A DNA stretch of 60,129 nucleotides from positions 1 to 60,129 of the forward strand of contig JAISVZ010000036.1 of NCBI GenBank assembly GCA_031271295.1, in the 5' to 3' direction. A program made the translations under genes and the position numbers. Source of the DNA: Clostridiales bacterium. GTDB lineage: Bacteria; Bacillota; Clostridia; Lachnospirales; WQUN01. Within the stretch, counting starts at the first letter, position 1, and each line of letters starts with the position of its first letter. The notes under the pieces were generated by a model. That model made no database searches. It was not told the DNA's origin and was given only the letters and a program-made list of their open reading frames with translations. This document shows positions 18,050-27,369 of the stretch, one piece after another.

Positions 18050-18553
18050 TTAAGAATTGTTGCGTATATTCCCTCTTTTGTTATGTAATTTTGTAACAAC
18101 CATTATTGAAACACTCGCAATTAACATTGCCAAAGCCAATACTAATTTTCCTAAGGAATTGTTGTCGCCGGTTTGCGGGTTAACGGCGGAATCGTCGGGG
18201 TTTACAGGCGTTTCATCCTCCGGGGTTACACCTTCATCCCAAATGTTATCGTCCGCAGGGGGAGTATCATCCTCCGGGGTTGGGTTTGCGGAGGGAATAG
18301 TGCCGTCGGACGGTTGTTCATCCGTATTGTTGTTATCGGCGGGAGTAACATCAGGTGTTTCTTCCGATATGTTGCTTTCGGGATAACTGTACCACCTCTC
18401 ATAGAATTGACTTGAAGGGTAGTTTGGCCGCCTTATTGGTTCCGAGAGCGGGATGCCTTCAATTGCCATAACTTGCAAACTCAATAAAACCGAAATACTC
18501 ATAACTACGGCGGCAAAAACCGCAACCTTCCTTTGCAGGTACTTTTTTTTCAT
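18050..18553 (-). CDS. Small secreted surface protein with NPQTGD sorting-type tail
   Basis: 167 residues starting at the ATG at 18553, which follows AGGAG; longer frames upstream lack a site. A signal peptide (MKKKYLQRK plus hydrophobic core, ending around VMA) is followed by a Pro/Asp/Glu/Thr-rich low-complexity segment, then NPQTGDNN, a membrane span and a short tail with Lys/Arg. This is the layout of a sortase substrate, with NPQTG in place of LPXTG. The same NPQTGDNN tail ends the protein at 54294-55592. No sortase gene is in the window. The body has no recognised domain. Confidence 0.75.
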   Translation of the reverse strand: MKKKYLQRKVAVFAAVVMSISVLLSLQVMAIEGIPLSEPIRRPNYPSSQFYERWYSYPESNISEETPDVTPADNNNTDEQPSDGTIPSANPTPEDDTPPADDNIWDEGVTPEDETPVNPDDSAVNPQTGDNNSLGKLVLALAMLIASVSIMVVTKLHNKRGNIRNNS

Positions 18554-18698
18554 AATGTAGCTCCTTTCTAAATTTAAGCTTCCCGTTAGCCCATATACAA
18601 AGCTAAGAGCCGCCTTTCCAACATTATATACCATAAAAGTTAAAATTGGAACCAAAAGTTTTAAAAAATTTTTACTTAGATGATTTGAAAATAAAAAT

Positions 18699-18723
18699 AA
18701 GCCCCTGAAAATAACAGGAACTT
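18699..18723 (-). terminator. Terminator downstream of the tRNA pair
   Basis: On the minus strand AAGTTCCTG pairs imperfectly with CAGGGGCTT, followed by TATTTTTATTTT. It lies just 3' of the tRNA at 18734-18807. Confidence 0.55.
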
Positions 18724-18733
18724 ATCAACATAA

Positions 18734-18807
18734 TGGGCCTTCAGGGACTCGAACCCCGGACCAATCGGTTATGAGCCGACCGCTCTGACCAACTGAGCTA
18801 AAGGCCC
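18734..18807 (-). tRNA. tRNA with CAU anticodon (Ile2 or elongator Met)
   Basis: 74-nt cloverleaf: acceptor GGGCCTT pairs with AAGGCCC, D-arm contains TTAGCTCAGTTGGTCAG, the anticodon loop CTCATAA gives CAU, the T-arm contains GGTTCGAGTCC, discriminator A. CCA is not encoded. The acceptor and D-stem resemble bacterial Ile2 tRNAs, whose C34 is changed to lysidine by TilS, more than elongator Met, but sequence alone does not settle this. Confidence 0.9.
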
Positions 18808-18828
18808 AAGATAAAAAGAAATAAAAAA

Positions 18829-18900
18829 TGACCCGTGGGGGAATCGAACCCCCGTTACAGCCGTGAAAGGGCCGTGTCTTAACCGCTTGACCAACGGGCC
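18829..18900 (-). tRNA. tRNA-Glu (UUC)
   Basis: 72-nt cloverleaf: acceptor GGCCCGT pairs with ACGGGTC, the anticodon loop CTTTCAC gives UUC, the T-arm is GGGGGTTCGATTCCCCC, discriminator A, no encoded CCA. It precedes the CAU tRNA by 21 nt in the same transcript. Confidence 0.95.
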
Positions 18901-18947
18901 GCACTTACATTTTGGTACGCGCTTTGATTTTTGCGCCAACGAAGTGC

Positions 18948-18976
18948 ATTATAATATATATGATATTTTTCGTCAA
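18948..18976 (-). promoter_or_regulatory. Strong promoter of the tRNA pair
   Basis: On the minus strand TTGACG (18971-18976), a 17-nt spacer and TATAAT (18948-18953) lie about 48 nt upstream of tRNA-Glu, a near-perfect sigma-A promoter typical of stable RNA genes. Confidence 0.85.
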
Positions 18977-19038
18977 GCATTTATTTTTTGCAAGATAAAA
19001 AATATTGCTGGTAATTTAAGCCTTTAAAACCCTATTTG

Positions 19039-22000
19039 CTACATTCCCGCGTCCGAAATAATAATATCTAAAATACTTAATACTTCTGCGTATGTCATTG
19101 CGAGTTTTGGAGAAAGACTTTCAAAATTATCAAGCATTCCTATACTCTCCGCTTTAAGAACCGAAGCTCTGTACTGCCCGGAAACAGAGTCTAAATCTCC
19201 AAAATAGGATTCGTCTGCGGTTAAGCTTGAGCGTATTCTGCCCGCCTTGTTTTCGTAAAGTTTCACCAAAGCGTGTATTCCGGCTTCCCTTGTAACAATA
19301 CTTCCTGCGGTTAACATTCCGGCTTTTCCTAAAGCGCTTTGCGCTTCGTCGGATAGCGGTTCGTTTACGGAAACGCTTAACTGCCTTTTCGAAAGCGCGT
19401 AAATGAGCTGGTTAAACTGGTTTGGGCTAATCGGCGCGTTCGGATTAACCTGCGGCATATCTTCCATATTAATTCTTGAATTTACGTTAATTGCGCTGTT
19501 AACTGCTGCAGAATCAATTTCTCCGTTCGTTTTGCTCGTATCGCTTGTAAGTACCGGCGCTTTTTTAGCTATAGCCGCGTAGTTAGCGGGTTTTTTAGAC
19601 GTAACGGTAATACTTCCGGAAACCTCGTTATAATTTCCGTTAAGGCGAACCCAGCCTCCGGTGTTGGAATCTGCAACATAGCCGGCAACGTTGGCATCTA
19701 TAACCGCGTAGCGGTTGTCAAGTTTCATGTTTACGGTTAAATCCGCGCCCAAGTTCTTTAAGGCTACCGAACGCGATGGCGTTGTAACCGAAAGGGATAT
19801 TTTTTGCGGAGTGTTAACATAAGCCTGGGTATCGGTTAAAAGCGGAACCGTAACAAAATTATCAGTTGCGATTCTCACCTTCGATGCCGCGCCAAAATCC
19901 TTTATCGCCGTAATTTCCGCAGTGTTAAATGTTCCCGGCGCAACGGTAAAGGTTGTTTGCCCCGATACAAAATCAATACTTATTTTGCGTTCGTTAAACG
20001 CCTTAAATATGGAGTAGGGCATAATAACCTCGCGCGTATTAATTTCGCTTGCTCCGTAGCTTGATAAATCTATAGAGTAATGAAATACTCCCGATTGATA
20101 AAGCCTGGAAATAAACCGCTGATCAACCTGATTGTCGTTGTTTCCCATTGCGTCCTTTTCGTTAGAACGGAAACGGTAGGTAAGCGTTTTGGTATCCCCG
20201 TTGTAGGTTATTTCAAAATCGTCTAAAGGCAACGGGTAATGCGCGTCGTTAACCAAGCCGTCGTAATCCCCGCCTTTGCTTGTAAATATACCTATGTTAT
20301 CCGTCCATTCGGATTCTTTTCTTAGTACCTGCCCCGGAATTGGCTCGCCTTCAAGCGGCGGTATGGTAATTTCGATATAATCCAAATAATCCTCGTCCAA
20401 GGATATCTGAATTTGATAGCTGTAGCTGCGGTCCATATATCCTTCCGCGTTTTTGGTAACCGTAAGTATTGTTCGCGCTCTGGCGTAATAGCGTTTATTC
20501 GGCAATAGCTCGTTAAACTTTGCCATAAGGAACTCCGGCAGAAGTTCGCTTGTTAACGCCTCGGCGGTTCCTTCCGCGAAAGATTCCGGAATTTCGCCTG
20601 TATCCTGCGCGTCCCTCATCCATTCATAGGTAAGATAGTTAGGGTCGAAAGCTTGTATATTCGTTTCGTTTGTTTTGTTGTAAACATCCAAGCTGTTTGC
20701 GGATGCCGGGCCGAACCCGCGCGGCGGTTTGGGCGGCTGAAGTTCCTTCGTTGTCTCGGTTGTGGGGTTTGATATTTTTTCAATTATCTGCCCGTTAACC
20801 TCCGCCGCAGCGCCAACCCAAAAGTAATAAATAGTTTCCGGAAAAAGAGGCTGTACCTTGTAATATAAATACTGCTCCTGGCGGCCGGTTACGGTATTTG
20901 TTGCCATTTGTATTGTTCCGTTCGCGGAAAGCTCGCTCCATTCTATAGGAGCCGTACCTATAGGGTAATCCGATAAAAGCTCCGATACATAAAGCCTGTA
21001 TTCCAAACCTTCGGTGTAGGTAAAACGCACGGTAATACTTGTATCGGTTGTATCCTCCGTTACTATTTCAATTATAGGAGTGGTTGGCACAGGCTGAATA
21101 GGCGGGCGCGTATCAAGCGTTGTGCCGGCTACAAACGCGGGGTAATAGGACGCGTTTACGGTATATGGGCGCAAGAAAATAACATACGCCGTGTTATTGT
21201 CAAGCCCGCTAACGGTGTAGTAGGGGGTATTGCCATCCATTAAAGGCGTTATACTTTGCCATACCGCGCTGTTATTCCAAATGGAACCCTCGTTATTTTC
21301 CGTACCCATTGGGTCGAGCAAAACATTATTAATATACTGCTCATACGTAAGGTTTGTTTCCGAAAGCATATCCTCATATTTTACAACATGCATTTTGTAG
21401 TTTGCGCCGTTTAAATTCATTCGGCGCACGGCAATAAATTCCGTATAGTCAAAATCGGCCGAACCAAGTTTACTTTGAAGGCTATCGGACAAAACAAGCA
21501 TGGAATTTTCCGCCTTGTCCAAATCTTCCATTAAATTGTGTATTTCAGGGTTGTTAGAATTTCCCCATATAATCTGATTGCTCGAACCTATACCTACGGA
21601 CGAGTACCAGCGGTTATCGGCGGGGTTATACGCCTCAAGCCAGTTTGTATCCCATTCTACGGTAATTGAAGATTCGTCTATCATATCCGCTCCGTCGGCG
21701 TCTTTTTTAATTCGAAGCGGCGGCGAGGATATCATAACCGGTGTTGTGGAAATATCGTCCGTGGGGGGAATATAGATGGAACCGTAGGAATACCTCTGTT
21801 CTATATCCGGGTTGGCGTTTTCCGGTTTTAAGGTTCTTGTGCCGCATATTTGAACGTAATAAACCTTATTTTTTTCAATCGGTTTTTTTACAAATACCCC
21901 GTTTTCCAAAGTGGCGTATGTTGTTATCGTGTTTGCGCCGGTAAAGGTATAAACCGGCCCGGGCACGGCCGCAGAAAAAGGATACCCAGTATAAGGCTCT

Positions 22001-23457
22001 AAGGTAAGAAGCTCGCCGTGCTGGGTTATAATTTGGGAACCCGCCATTCGAGGGTCTTCCAAATAGGTAACGTCGTCCGTTACCCAAATATCGTATGTAA
22101 CGTCCCTGTCCACATATACGTTGCCGTAATTCGGGTCCGGAATTTGGTTTTCGTCGTAGGGCTGGTGATAAAATGCTAAAAAGCTTAAATTTAGCGCATC
22201 CCGCGATTCTGTGTAGTCGAGGGTGTAAATTGTGGGGCTGTAATCTATAAACGCCGTAAAAGACGGGTTATATTCCGCAACCTGCGATTCCACAAAAATA
22301 ACCGTGCCGTCCGGGTATTCATATTCCACAATAATTCGGTAAAGGGTTGGCCTTGTGGGTTTGGTAAAACGCGCCGTATTTACCTGCACCGCCTGATAGC
22401 CGGAGTACCCGCCTATATTCTGCCAACTGCTTGAGCCTTGCTCGCTGGATAACATGCTTTGAATAGTTACGCTGTTAACTGTTCCCGTTTGCGACGTGGC
22501 AAGCGAACCCCATGTTAACTTAACTGTTGTGGGGCTATCTTCTTCTACCATTAGGGTTGGTTCAAGAGAAAAACTTGTGCGGTATTCCCGGCCGGAAAAA
22601 GCTATGGGAAGGTTTGTTACGTTATCTTGAAGCTGAACATAATAATTGCTTCCGCTGTACTGAATTACCGGAACAACTTTTAACGCATAGGGTACGCCGT
22701 ACTGCAAATCCGTACCGGTGAAGGTAAATTGAAGCTTTCTGCCGCTATCTATTCTTTCAAGGTTATCGTCGTTATAATTAACAACCACCGGTTCGTTGCC
22801 CTCCGTGGGGATTTCGTTATCCTGAGTGTACGGTGTGTAGTAAATATTGTATTGACGGATAACTTCGTTACCGTTGTAGGTTGGGTTATCCCATGTTACG
22901 GTGACGCTTTTATCCTCGTTGCCGCTTACCGCGGTAACGTTAAGGTCTGTTAAATAAAGGGCAATTGCCTCCGTGCCGTTAAACGGAGCGCGAATAGGAA
23001 CTGCGGTATCGTTTTCGCCGCGTCTGTTATGAGGCTCAACCGTACCAACGTGGTAAGGCATTATTCTGTACGCGTAAATACTTCCCGACGTAAGGGTTTC
23101 CGTTCTTGCCCACGACAGTATATAATCCTGAGCTGTTGCGCCTGCCGGGTGCTGTACGGTATCAACTATGCCGAAGCCTTCGTTTTCCGTAGCGTTACGC
23201 ATGGAAATTTCGTACCCTTCCGTTTGATGCTGGTAACCGTTGTTTTGCGGCCGGAAATTTTGAGTATCCGCAGCGGTGGATATGCTCGGAATTTGCCAGC
23301 CGATGGTTAGGGTATAGTTTGTACCCGAAATGTCGGAGTCGTTTGTAATAATAAGGTTTCTAATTGGGTTTTGAAGGTTTGCGAAAACGGCCTGGGGCGG
23401 GAAAAGCGCCAGAACGAAAACTAATGATAAGATGAATGCGGTAAGCCTTTTTTTCAT
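19039..23457 (-). CDS. Large secreted fibronectin type III protein with C-terminal SLH-like region
   Basis: 1472 residues. A signal peptide (MKKRLTAFILSLVF..., cleavage near AVFA) is followed by several fibronectin type III-like beta-sandwich repeats, recognisable by recurring VTVTWDNP, VKLTWGS, ITVEWDTN, ITVRFTY and Y.I.VTP-type strands, over about residues 30-950. A middle region of about 950-1330 is beta-rich and unrecognised. The last ~135 residues look like one or more S-layer homology motifs (ISPNQFNQLIYAL, TREAGIHALVKLYE, FGDLDSVSGQYRASVLKAESIGML), suggesting non-covalent attachment to the cell wall. ATG 23457 follows AAGGAGG. Likely an adhesin or surface-structural protein; no catalytic domain recognised. 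Confidence 0.82.
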   Translation of the reverse strand: MKKRLTAFILSLVFVLALFPPQAVFANLQNPIRNLIITNDSDISGTNYTLTIGWQIPSISTAADTQNFRPQNNGYQHQTEGYEISMRNATENEGFGIVDTVQHPAGATAQDYILSWARTETLTSGSIYAYRIMPYHVGTVEPHNRRGENDTAVPIRAPFNGTEAIALYLTDLNVTAVSGNEDKSVTVTWDNPTYNGNEVIRQYNIYYTPYTQDNEIPTEGNEPVVVNYNDDNLERIDSGRKLQFTFTGTDLQYGVPYALKVVPVIQYSGSNYYVQLQDNVTNLPIAFSGREYRTSFSLEPTLMVEEDSPTTVKLTWGSLATSQTGTVNSVTIQSMLSSEQGSSSWQNIGGYSGYQAVQVNTARFTKPTRPTLYRIIVEYEYPDGTVIFVESQVAEYNPSFTAFIDYSPTIYTLDYTESRDALNLSFLAFYHQPYDENQIPDPNYGNVYVDRDVTYDIWVTDDVTYLEDPRMAGSQIITQHGELLTLEPYTGYPFSAAVPGPVYTFTGANTITTYATLENGVFVKKPIEKNKVYYVQICGTRTLKPENANPDIEQRYSYGSIYIPPTDDISTTPVMISSPPLRIKKDADGADMIDESSITVEWDTNWLEAYNPADNRWYSSVGIGSSNQIIWGNSNNPEIHNLMEDLDKAENSMLVLSDSLQSKLGSADFDYTEFIAVRRMNLNGANYKMHVVKYEDMLSETNLTYEQYINNVLLDPMGTENNEGSIWNNSAVWQSITPLMDGNTPYYTVSGLDNNTAYVIFLRPYTVNASYYPAFVAGTTLDTRPPIQPVPTTPIIEIVTEDTTDTSITVRFTYTEGLEYRLYVSELLSDYPIGTAPIEWSELSANGTIQMATNTVTGRQEQYLYYKVQPLFPETIYYFWVGAAAEVNGQIIEKISNPTTETTKELQPPKPPRGFGPASANSLDVYNKTNETNIQAFDPNYLTYEWMRDAQDTGEIPESFAEGTAEALTSELLPEFLMAKFNELLPNKRYYARARTILTVTKNAEGYMDRSYSYQIQISLDEDYLDYIEITIPPLEGEPIPGQVLRKESEWTDNIGIFTSKGGDYDGLVNDAHYPLPLDDFEITYNGDTKTLTYRFRSNEKDAMGNNDNQVDQRFISRLYQSGVFHYSIDLSSYGASEINTREVIMPYSIFKAFNERKISIDFVSGQTTFTVAPGTFNTAEITAIKDFGAASKVRIATDNFVTVPLLTDTQAYVNTPQKISLSVTTPSRSVALKNLGADLTVNMKLDNRYAVIDANVAGYVADSNTGGWVRLNGNYNEVSGSITVTSKKPANYAAIAKKAPVLTSDTSKTNGEIDSAAVNSAINVNSRINMEDMPQVNPNAPISPNQFNQLIYALSKRQLSVSVNEPLSDEAQSALGKAGMLTAGSIVTREAGIHALVKLYENKAGRIRSSLTADESYFGDLDSVSGQYRASVLKAESIGMLDNFESLSPKLAMTYAEVLSILDIIISDAGM

Positions 23458-24042
23458 GTATATCCTCCTTAAATAGGCAGGTTGGAATTTGAACAGTTGA
23501 ATTAACGATGTTCAGGTTAGTAATTTTACACCATTATACCGGAAAATGCGGAATAAGGAAATAGGTTTTGAAAAATTAACGAAACGCATTTTGTTTGGCG
23601 GTTACTGCTGTGGTAAGGTAAGCATGACAGACAAGCGCTTAGTGTAACTGGAATGCAGATATGCTTCTTTTTTTTCTCGTTCTGAAATCAGTAATTAATG
23701 GGGCAATTGCCTTGAGGGCGAAAATCATTCTCTTGTAATGTATTCAAAATTTTAGTAGTATATTTATTACAGTAGATTCATCACAAATTACTGCCATGAA
23801 TGATTTATGCGGCGATTTAATTTTATTTGTAGCGTTGTCAGAAACGATACCGACAAATCGACTCTTTTGAATATTTTATCGTGTTTGTAAAAGTCGGATT
23901 CCGGCAAATTATTGCACCTGAGGCAAAACGGAAGTTTTTATGCTCAGGTTAGTATACTAAGTTTTGTAAATTGAAAATTTGAAAAAACCGTGAAAAATTG
24001 ATTTCAAAACAGAGAAATATATAAATGAAGGTGATAAAAATC
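23458..24042. other. 585-bp intergenic region between the FN3 protein and the type IIG enzyme
   Basis: No gene recognised. Near the left end, minus-strand TATAAT (complement of 23533-23538) is a plausible -10 for the FN3 protein gene with a poor -35. Bases 23732-23763 match 31388-31419 at 28 of 32 positions. The region is AT-rich and lacks a strong promoter directly upstream of the restriction enzyme gene. Confidence 0.5.
23732..23763 (+). repeat. 32-nt motif shared with 31388-31419 (copy 1)
   Basis: Begins CTTGTAAT and ends TTTTAGTAGTATAT; it matches the second copy without gaps at 28 of 32 positions. It lies about 280 nt upstream of the type IIG gene. It may be a promoter or operator, but the -35/-10 spacing is too long for a normal sigma-A promoter. 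Confidence 0.5.
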
Positions 24043-27000
24043 ATGAATAATGTTCCGGTTTTATTTAATCGCAAAATACTAAATAAGTATCTATCCGCTT
24101 ATTCAAGTGAGCAAATTTTAGATTATGCTTGCAAACGATCTGAAATCGCAAGGTGGAAAAGATCAATTGAAGAGGGAGATCTATTAAAAACAAAAGAAAG
24201 AACCGTACAAGGCAAGTTTTTAGTTAATGTTTTTGAAAAAATATTAGGGTATGAAACGATTGTAAGTGGATCGGCAGAATATAATCAGGAAGCTGAATAC
24301 ACTTCTAAGCTTGATGGAACACAAGCCGATGGTGCACTTGGGTTTTTTACAGCTAAGTCAAAGACGGTTCGCGCTGTAATTGAACTAAAGGACGCGAAGA
24401 CTAATCTTGATAAAAAGCAACAGCGTAGCAATCACCTAACTCCAGTGGAGCAGGCTTTCAACTATGCCAATAAGAATGGTTCAGGTTGCAGATGGGTAAT
24501 TGTTTCTAACTTTGTTGAAATTCGTTTATATAATAGTTCGAGTTCGCTTGAATATGAAAAATTTTTAATAACCGAATTGGACGATGCGGAAGAGTTTAAA
24601 CGGTTTTTTTTCCTTCTTTGCAAAGAAAATCTAATAGATAAATTTGGAAAGTCAGTTGTTGACAAGCTTTATGACGACAACGAACAAGCACGAAAAAAAA
24701 TATCAAACGAGTTTTACAAGGATTATAAAAAGCTACGAACAGATTTGTTTTCTGAGCTTAAACATAACAATTCATCTATCGACGAAATTATCTTGTTTTC
24801 AAAAGCTCAAAAGATTCTTGATCGTTTTATATTTATCTGTTTTTGTGAAAATCTCCTACTCTTGCCGCAGGGTATTTTCAAATCTGTCATAGAAGCTGCA
24901 AAGAAATCGTTTATTATGATTCCAAATCGTCTTTGGGCACAGTTAAATGGTCTTTTTCATTCTATAGATAAAGGCAATCCACCTATGAAAATAAATGGAT
25001 ATAACGGTGGCTTGTTTAAACAAGATGAAATCTTAGATGAATTAAGCATACCTGACGTTGTTTTAGAACGTTTTGAAGTTTTGACAAGTTATGACTTCAG
25101 TTCAGATCTTAATGTTAATATATTAGGGCATATTTTCGAGCAGAGTATTTCTGACATAGAGTTGGTTAAGGCTGAAATTTCTGGTAGAGCTACAGATAGT
25201 TTCAACAATAAACAAAAAGAAGATGGCATTTTCTATACGCCAGATTATGTAACTAAATTTATTGTGGAAAAAACAATTGGTCGATGGATTAATGATGAAA
25301 AAAGGAAAATAAGATGTGAATTGATTGGTGGCGCAGGGTTTGTTACACACGTCGGAAAACGTAGCAAAACAATTAAAAAGTGGGAGGAGATTCCGGAGGC
25401 AACAGTGGGGAAAGGTAGCATTACTTATGCTGCTATTGTAAATCTGCATATTGCTTTTTGGGAGCGATATACAGAAAGAATCAAAGAAATTCGCGTAGTT
25501 GACCCAGCCTGCGGGAGTGGTGCGTTTTTAAATCAGGCTTTTGATTTCTTAGCAAAAGAGGGAGCCTACGCGATTGAAATGTATTATTCACTCATGGGCG
25601 GGCAAATGACGATTTTTAACTGGGATGAACATATTTTGCAAAACAGCCTGTATGGTGTTGATTTAAATGAGGAAAGCATTGAAATAACGAAACTATCTCT
25701 TTGGCTTAAAACTGCGCGTAATGACAGAGCTTTAACTGCGCTGGATGAAAATATAAAATGCGGTAATTCAATTATTAATTCTGTAGATGTTGCAGGGAAC
25801 CATGCTTTTGATTGGAAGAAAGAATTTCCATCAGTTATGGAAATGGGTGGTTTTGACATAGTTATCGGAAATCCACCTTATGGAGCTACACTTTTACAGT
25901 CTGAAAAAGATTATATAGCTGCCAATTATCAAACAACTGAATATAATTTTGATACATATAAAACTTTCATGGAGCTTGGATCAAAGATTGTGAAAACGGA
26001 CGGATATATGGGTTATATCACACCTAATACTTATTTTGTGCTGGAAAAAGGTGCAAATAAATTGCGAAAATTTCTATTTGAAAATTATACTTTTCTTAAT
26101 GTCGTTGAATTGTACAATGTTTTCCCAACAGCGGTCGTTGAACCAGCAATTTCTATATTTATGAATAGACGACCTATGATAAACAGCGTTAAGTTGGAGG
26201 TAATTTCCGTTCCAAGAAAGACGGATTTGGCGTCCACATTTATAGCTGACGGTATGACGACTTTATTTGAACAATCAGAGTTACAGGAAAAAGAAGGGTA
26301 CATTTTTAATTATAAGGAAACTACATCTGAAAAGAAACTAATTAAAAAAATAAAAGAAATTGCGACACCGCTATCAGAATATTTCAATGTTACTACAGGT
26401 GTAAAACCTTACCAGGTTGGAAAAGGCAACCCTAAACAAACTAAGAATCTTGTGGATAACAAGCCATTTGAGGGATTTAAAAAAACAGATGAAAATTGGT
26501 TTGAGTATATTAGGGGAAAGAATATTAATAGATATACCGACGCATGGGAAGGTGAATACATTAAATACGGCGAATGGCTTGCCGAACCTCGAAATATTGA
26601 AATGTTTCAGAACGAAAAATTGTTTGTACGACAGACGGGAGACTATCCGATTGCAACTTATGATGCAAGTGGAAAAGTTGGCAAAAACACAGTTCACTGT
26701 GTATACCATTTTAAAATACCCAAAAATGTTTCTTTGAAATATGCTTTAGGGTTATTAAATTCAATGCTGATGAGATGGGTATTTCAACATGATAATTTTC
26801 ACATTGTAGGAAAACCATTAGCAGAAACAAAAAAAGTATATATTGAACGACTTCCGATTGTTGTTGCTGACGATCAATCTGTAATTATAACACTTGTTGA
26901 CCTGTTGCTTAAAACCTATCAAGCAAGATTTGACAATGCGAAGCAATTCGTTGATTATCTGACTGCGATGTACTCGCTAAAATCTGTTAGTGTAAAACTT

Positions 27001-27234
27001 TCGGAGTTTTACACGCTGAATTTTAAAGTCTTTATAGGAGAATTAAAGAATCAAAAGATCAAATTAACGCCGAAACAAGAAATCGAACTCATGCCATTGT
27101 TTAGTGAAAAAGCAAAGGAATGTTTGGAATTATCCCAAACGATTTATCATCTTGAAAAAGATCTGGACGATGAAGTTTTTCAATTGTACGGGTTAACAGA
27201 AGAAGAAAAAAATATTGTAAAAGAAAATATGTAG
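24043..27234 (+). CDS. Type IIG restriction-modification enzyme (Eco57I/TaqI-like fused nuclease-methylase)
   Basis: 1063 residues in one chain: N-terminal PD-(D/E)XK-type nuclease (Asp in TQADGALGF and ELK in VIELKDA, about 85-115), helical connector, gamma-class N6-adenine methylase (VVDPACGSGAF near 485, catalytic NPPY near 608), and a TaqI-like C-terminal target-recognition region (YIRGKNINRY, ALGLLNSMLMRWVF). Such enzymes cut and methylate one site with a single polypeptide. ATG 24043 is chosen because AAGGTGAT precedes it; ATG 24025 lies before that site. Codon use is clearly more AT-rich than in neighbouring genes, suggesting horizontal transfer. No separate specificity subunit or partner methylase is adjacent. 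Confidence 0.92.
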   Translation: MNNVPVLFNRKILNKYLSAYSSEQILDYACKRSEIARWKRSIEEGDLLKTKERTVQGKFLVNVFEKILGYETIVSGSAEYNQEAEYTSKLDGTQADGALGFFTAKSKTVRAVIELKDAKTNLDKKQQRSNHLTPVEQAFNYANKNGSGCRWVIVSNFVEIRLYNSSSSLEYEKFLITELDDAEEFKRFFFLLCKENLIDKFGKSVVDKLYDDNEQARKKISNEFYKDYKKLRTDLFSELKHNNSSIDEIILFSKAQKILDRFIFICFCENLLLLPQGIFKSVIEAAKKSFIMIPNRLWAQLNGLFHSIDKGNPPMKINGYNGGLFKQDEILDELSIPDVVLERFEVLTSYDFSSDLNVNILGHIFEQSISDIELVKAEISGRATDSFNNKQKEDGIFYTPDYVTKFIVEKTIGRWINDEKRKIRCELIGGAGFVTHVGKRSKTIKKWEEIPEATVGKGSITYAAIVNLHIAFWERYTERIKEIRVVDPACGSGAFLNQAFDFLAKEGAYAIEMYYSLMGGQMTIFNWDEHILQNSLYGVDLNEESIEITKLSLWLKTARNDRALTALDENIKCGNSIINSVDVAGNHAFDWKKEFPSVMEMGGFDIVIGNPPYGATLLQSEKDYIAANYQTTEYNFDTYKTFMELGSKIVKTDGYMGYITPNTYFVLEKGANKLRKFLFENYTFLNVVELYNVFPTAVVEPAISIFMNRRPMINSVKLEVISVPRKTDLASTFIADGMTTLFEQSELQEKEGYIFNYKETTSEKKLIKKIKEIATPLSEYFNVTTGVKPYQVGKGNPKQTKNLVDNKPFEGFKKTDENWFEYIRGKNINRYTDAWEGEYIKYGEWLAEPRNIEMFQNEKLFVRQTGDYPIATYDASGKVGKNTVHCVYHFKIPKNVSLKYALGLLNSMLMRWVFQHDNFHIVGKPLAETKKVYIERLPIVVADDQSVIITLVDLLLKTYQARFDNAKQFVDYLTAMYSLKSVSVKLSEFYTLNFKVFIGELKNQKIKLTPKQEIELMPLFSEKAKECLELSQTIYHLEKDLDDEVFQLYGLTEEEKNIVKENM

Positions 27235-27326
27235 AGTGTAACCCTTTAATTCAATAATTTCATCCTTCACTCGCACTTTTTTATGGAATTTCACCACCAT
27301 ATTTTTACCCATTCCTACTATACCTT

Positions 27327-27359
27327 AAAAAACCGTCTGCTTAACGCAGACGGTTTTTT
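27327..27359. terminator. Bidirectional rho-independent terminator
   Basis: AAAAAACCGTCTGC (27327-27340) and GCAGACGGTTTTTT (27346-27359) form a 14-bp stem with a 5-nt loop and T-runs on both strands. It separates the converging type IIG and solute-binding protein genes. Confidence 0.92.
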
Positions 27360-27369
27360 AAGAAAATTA

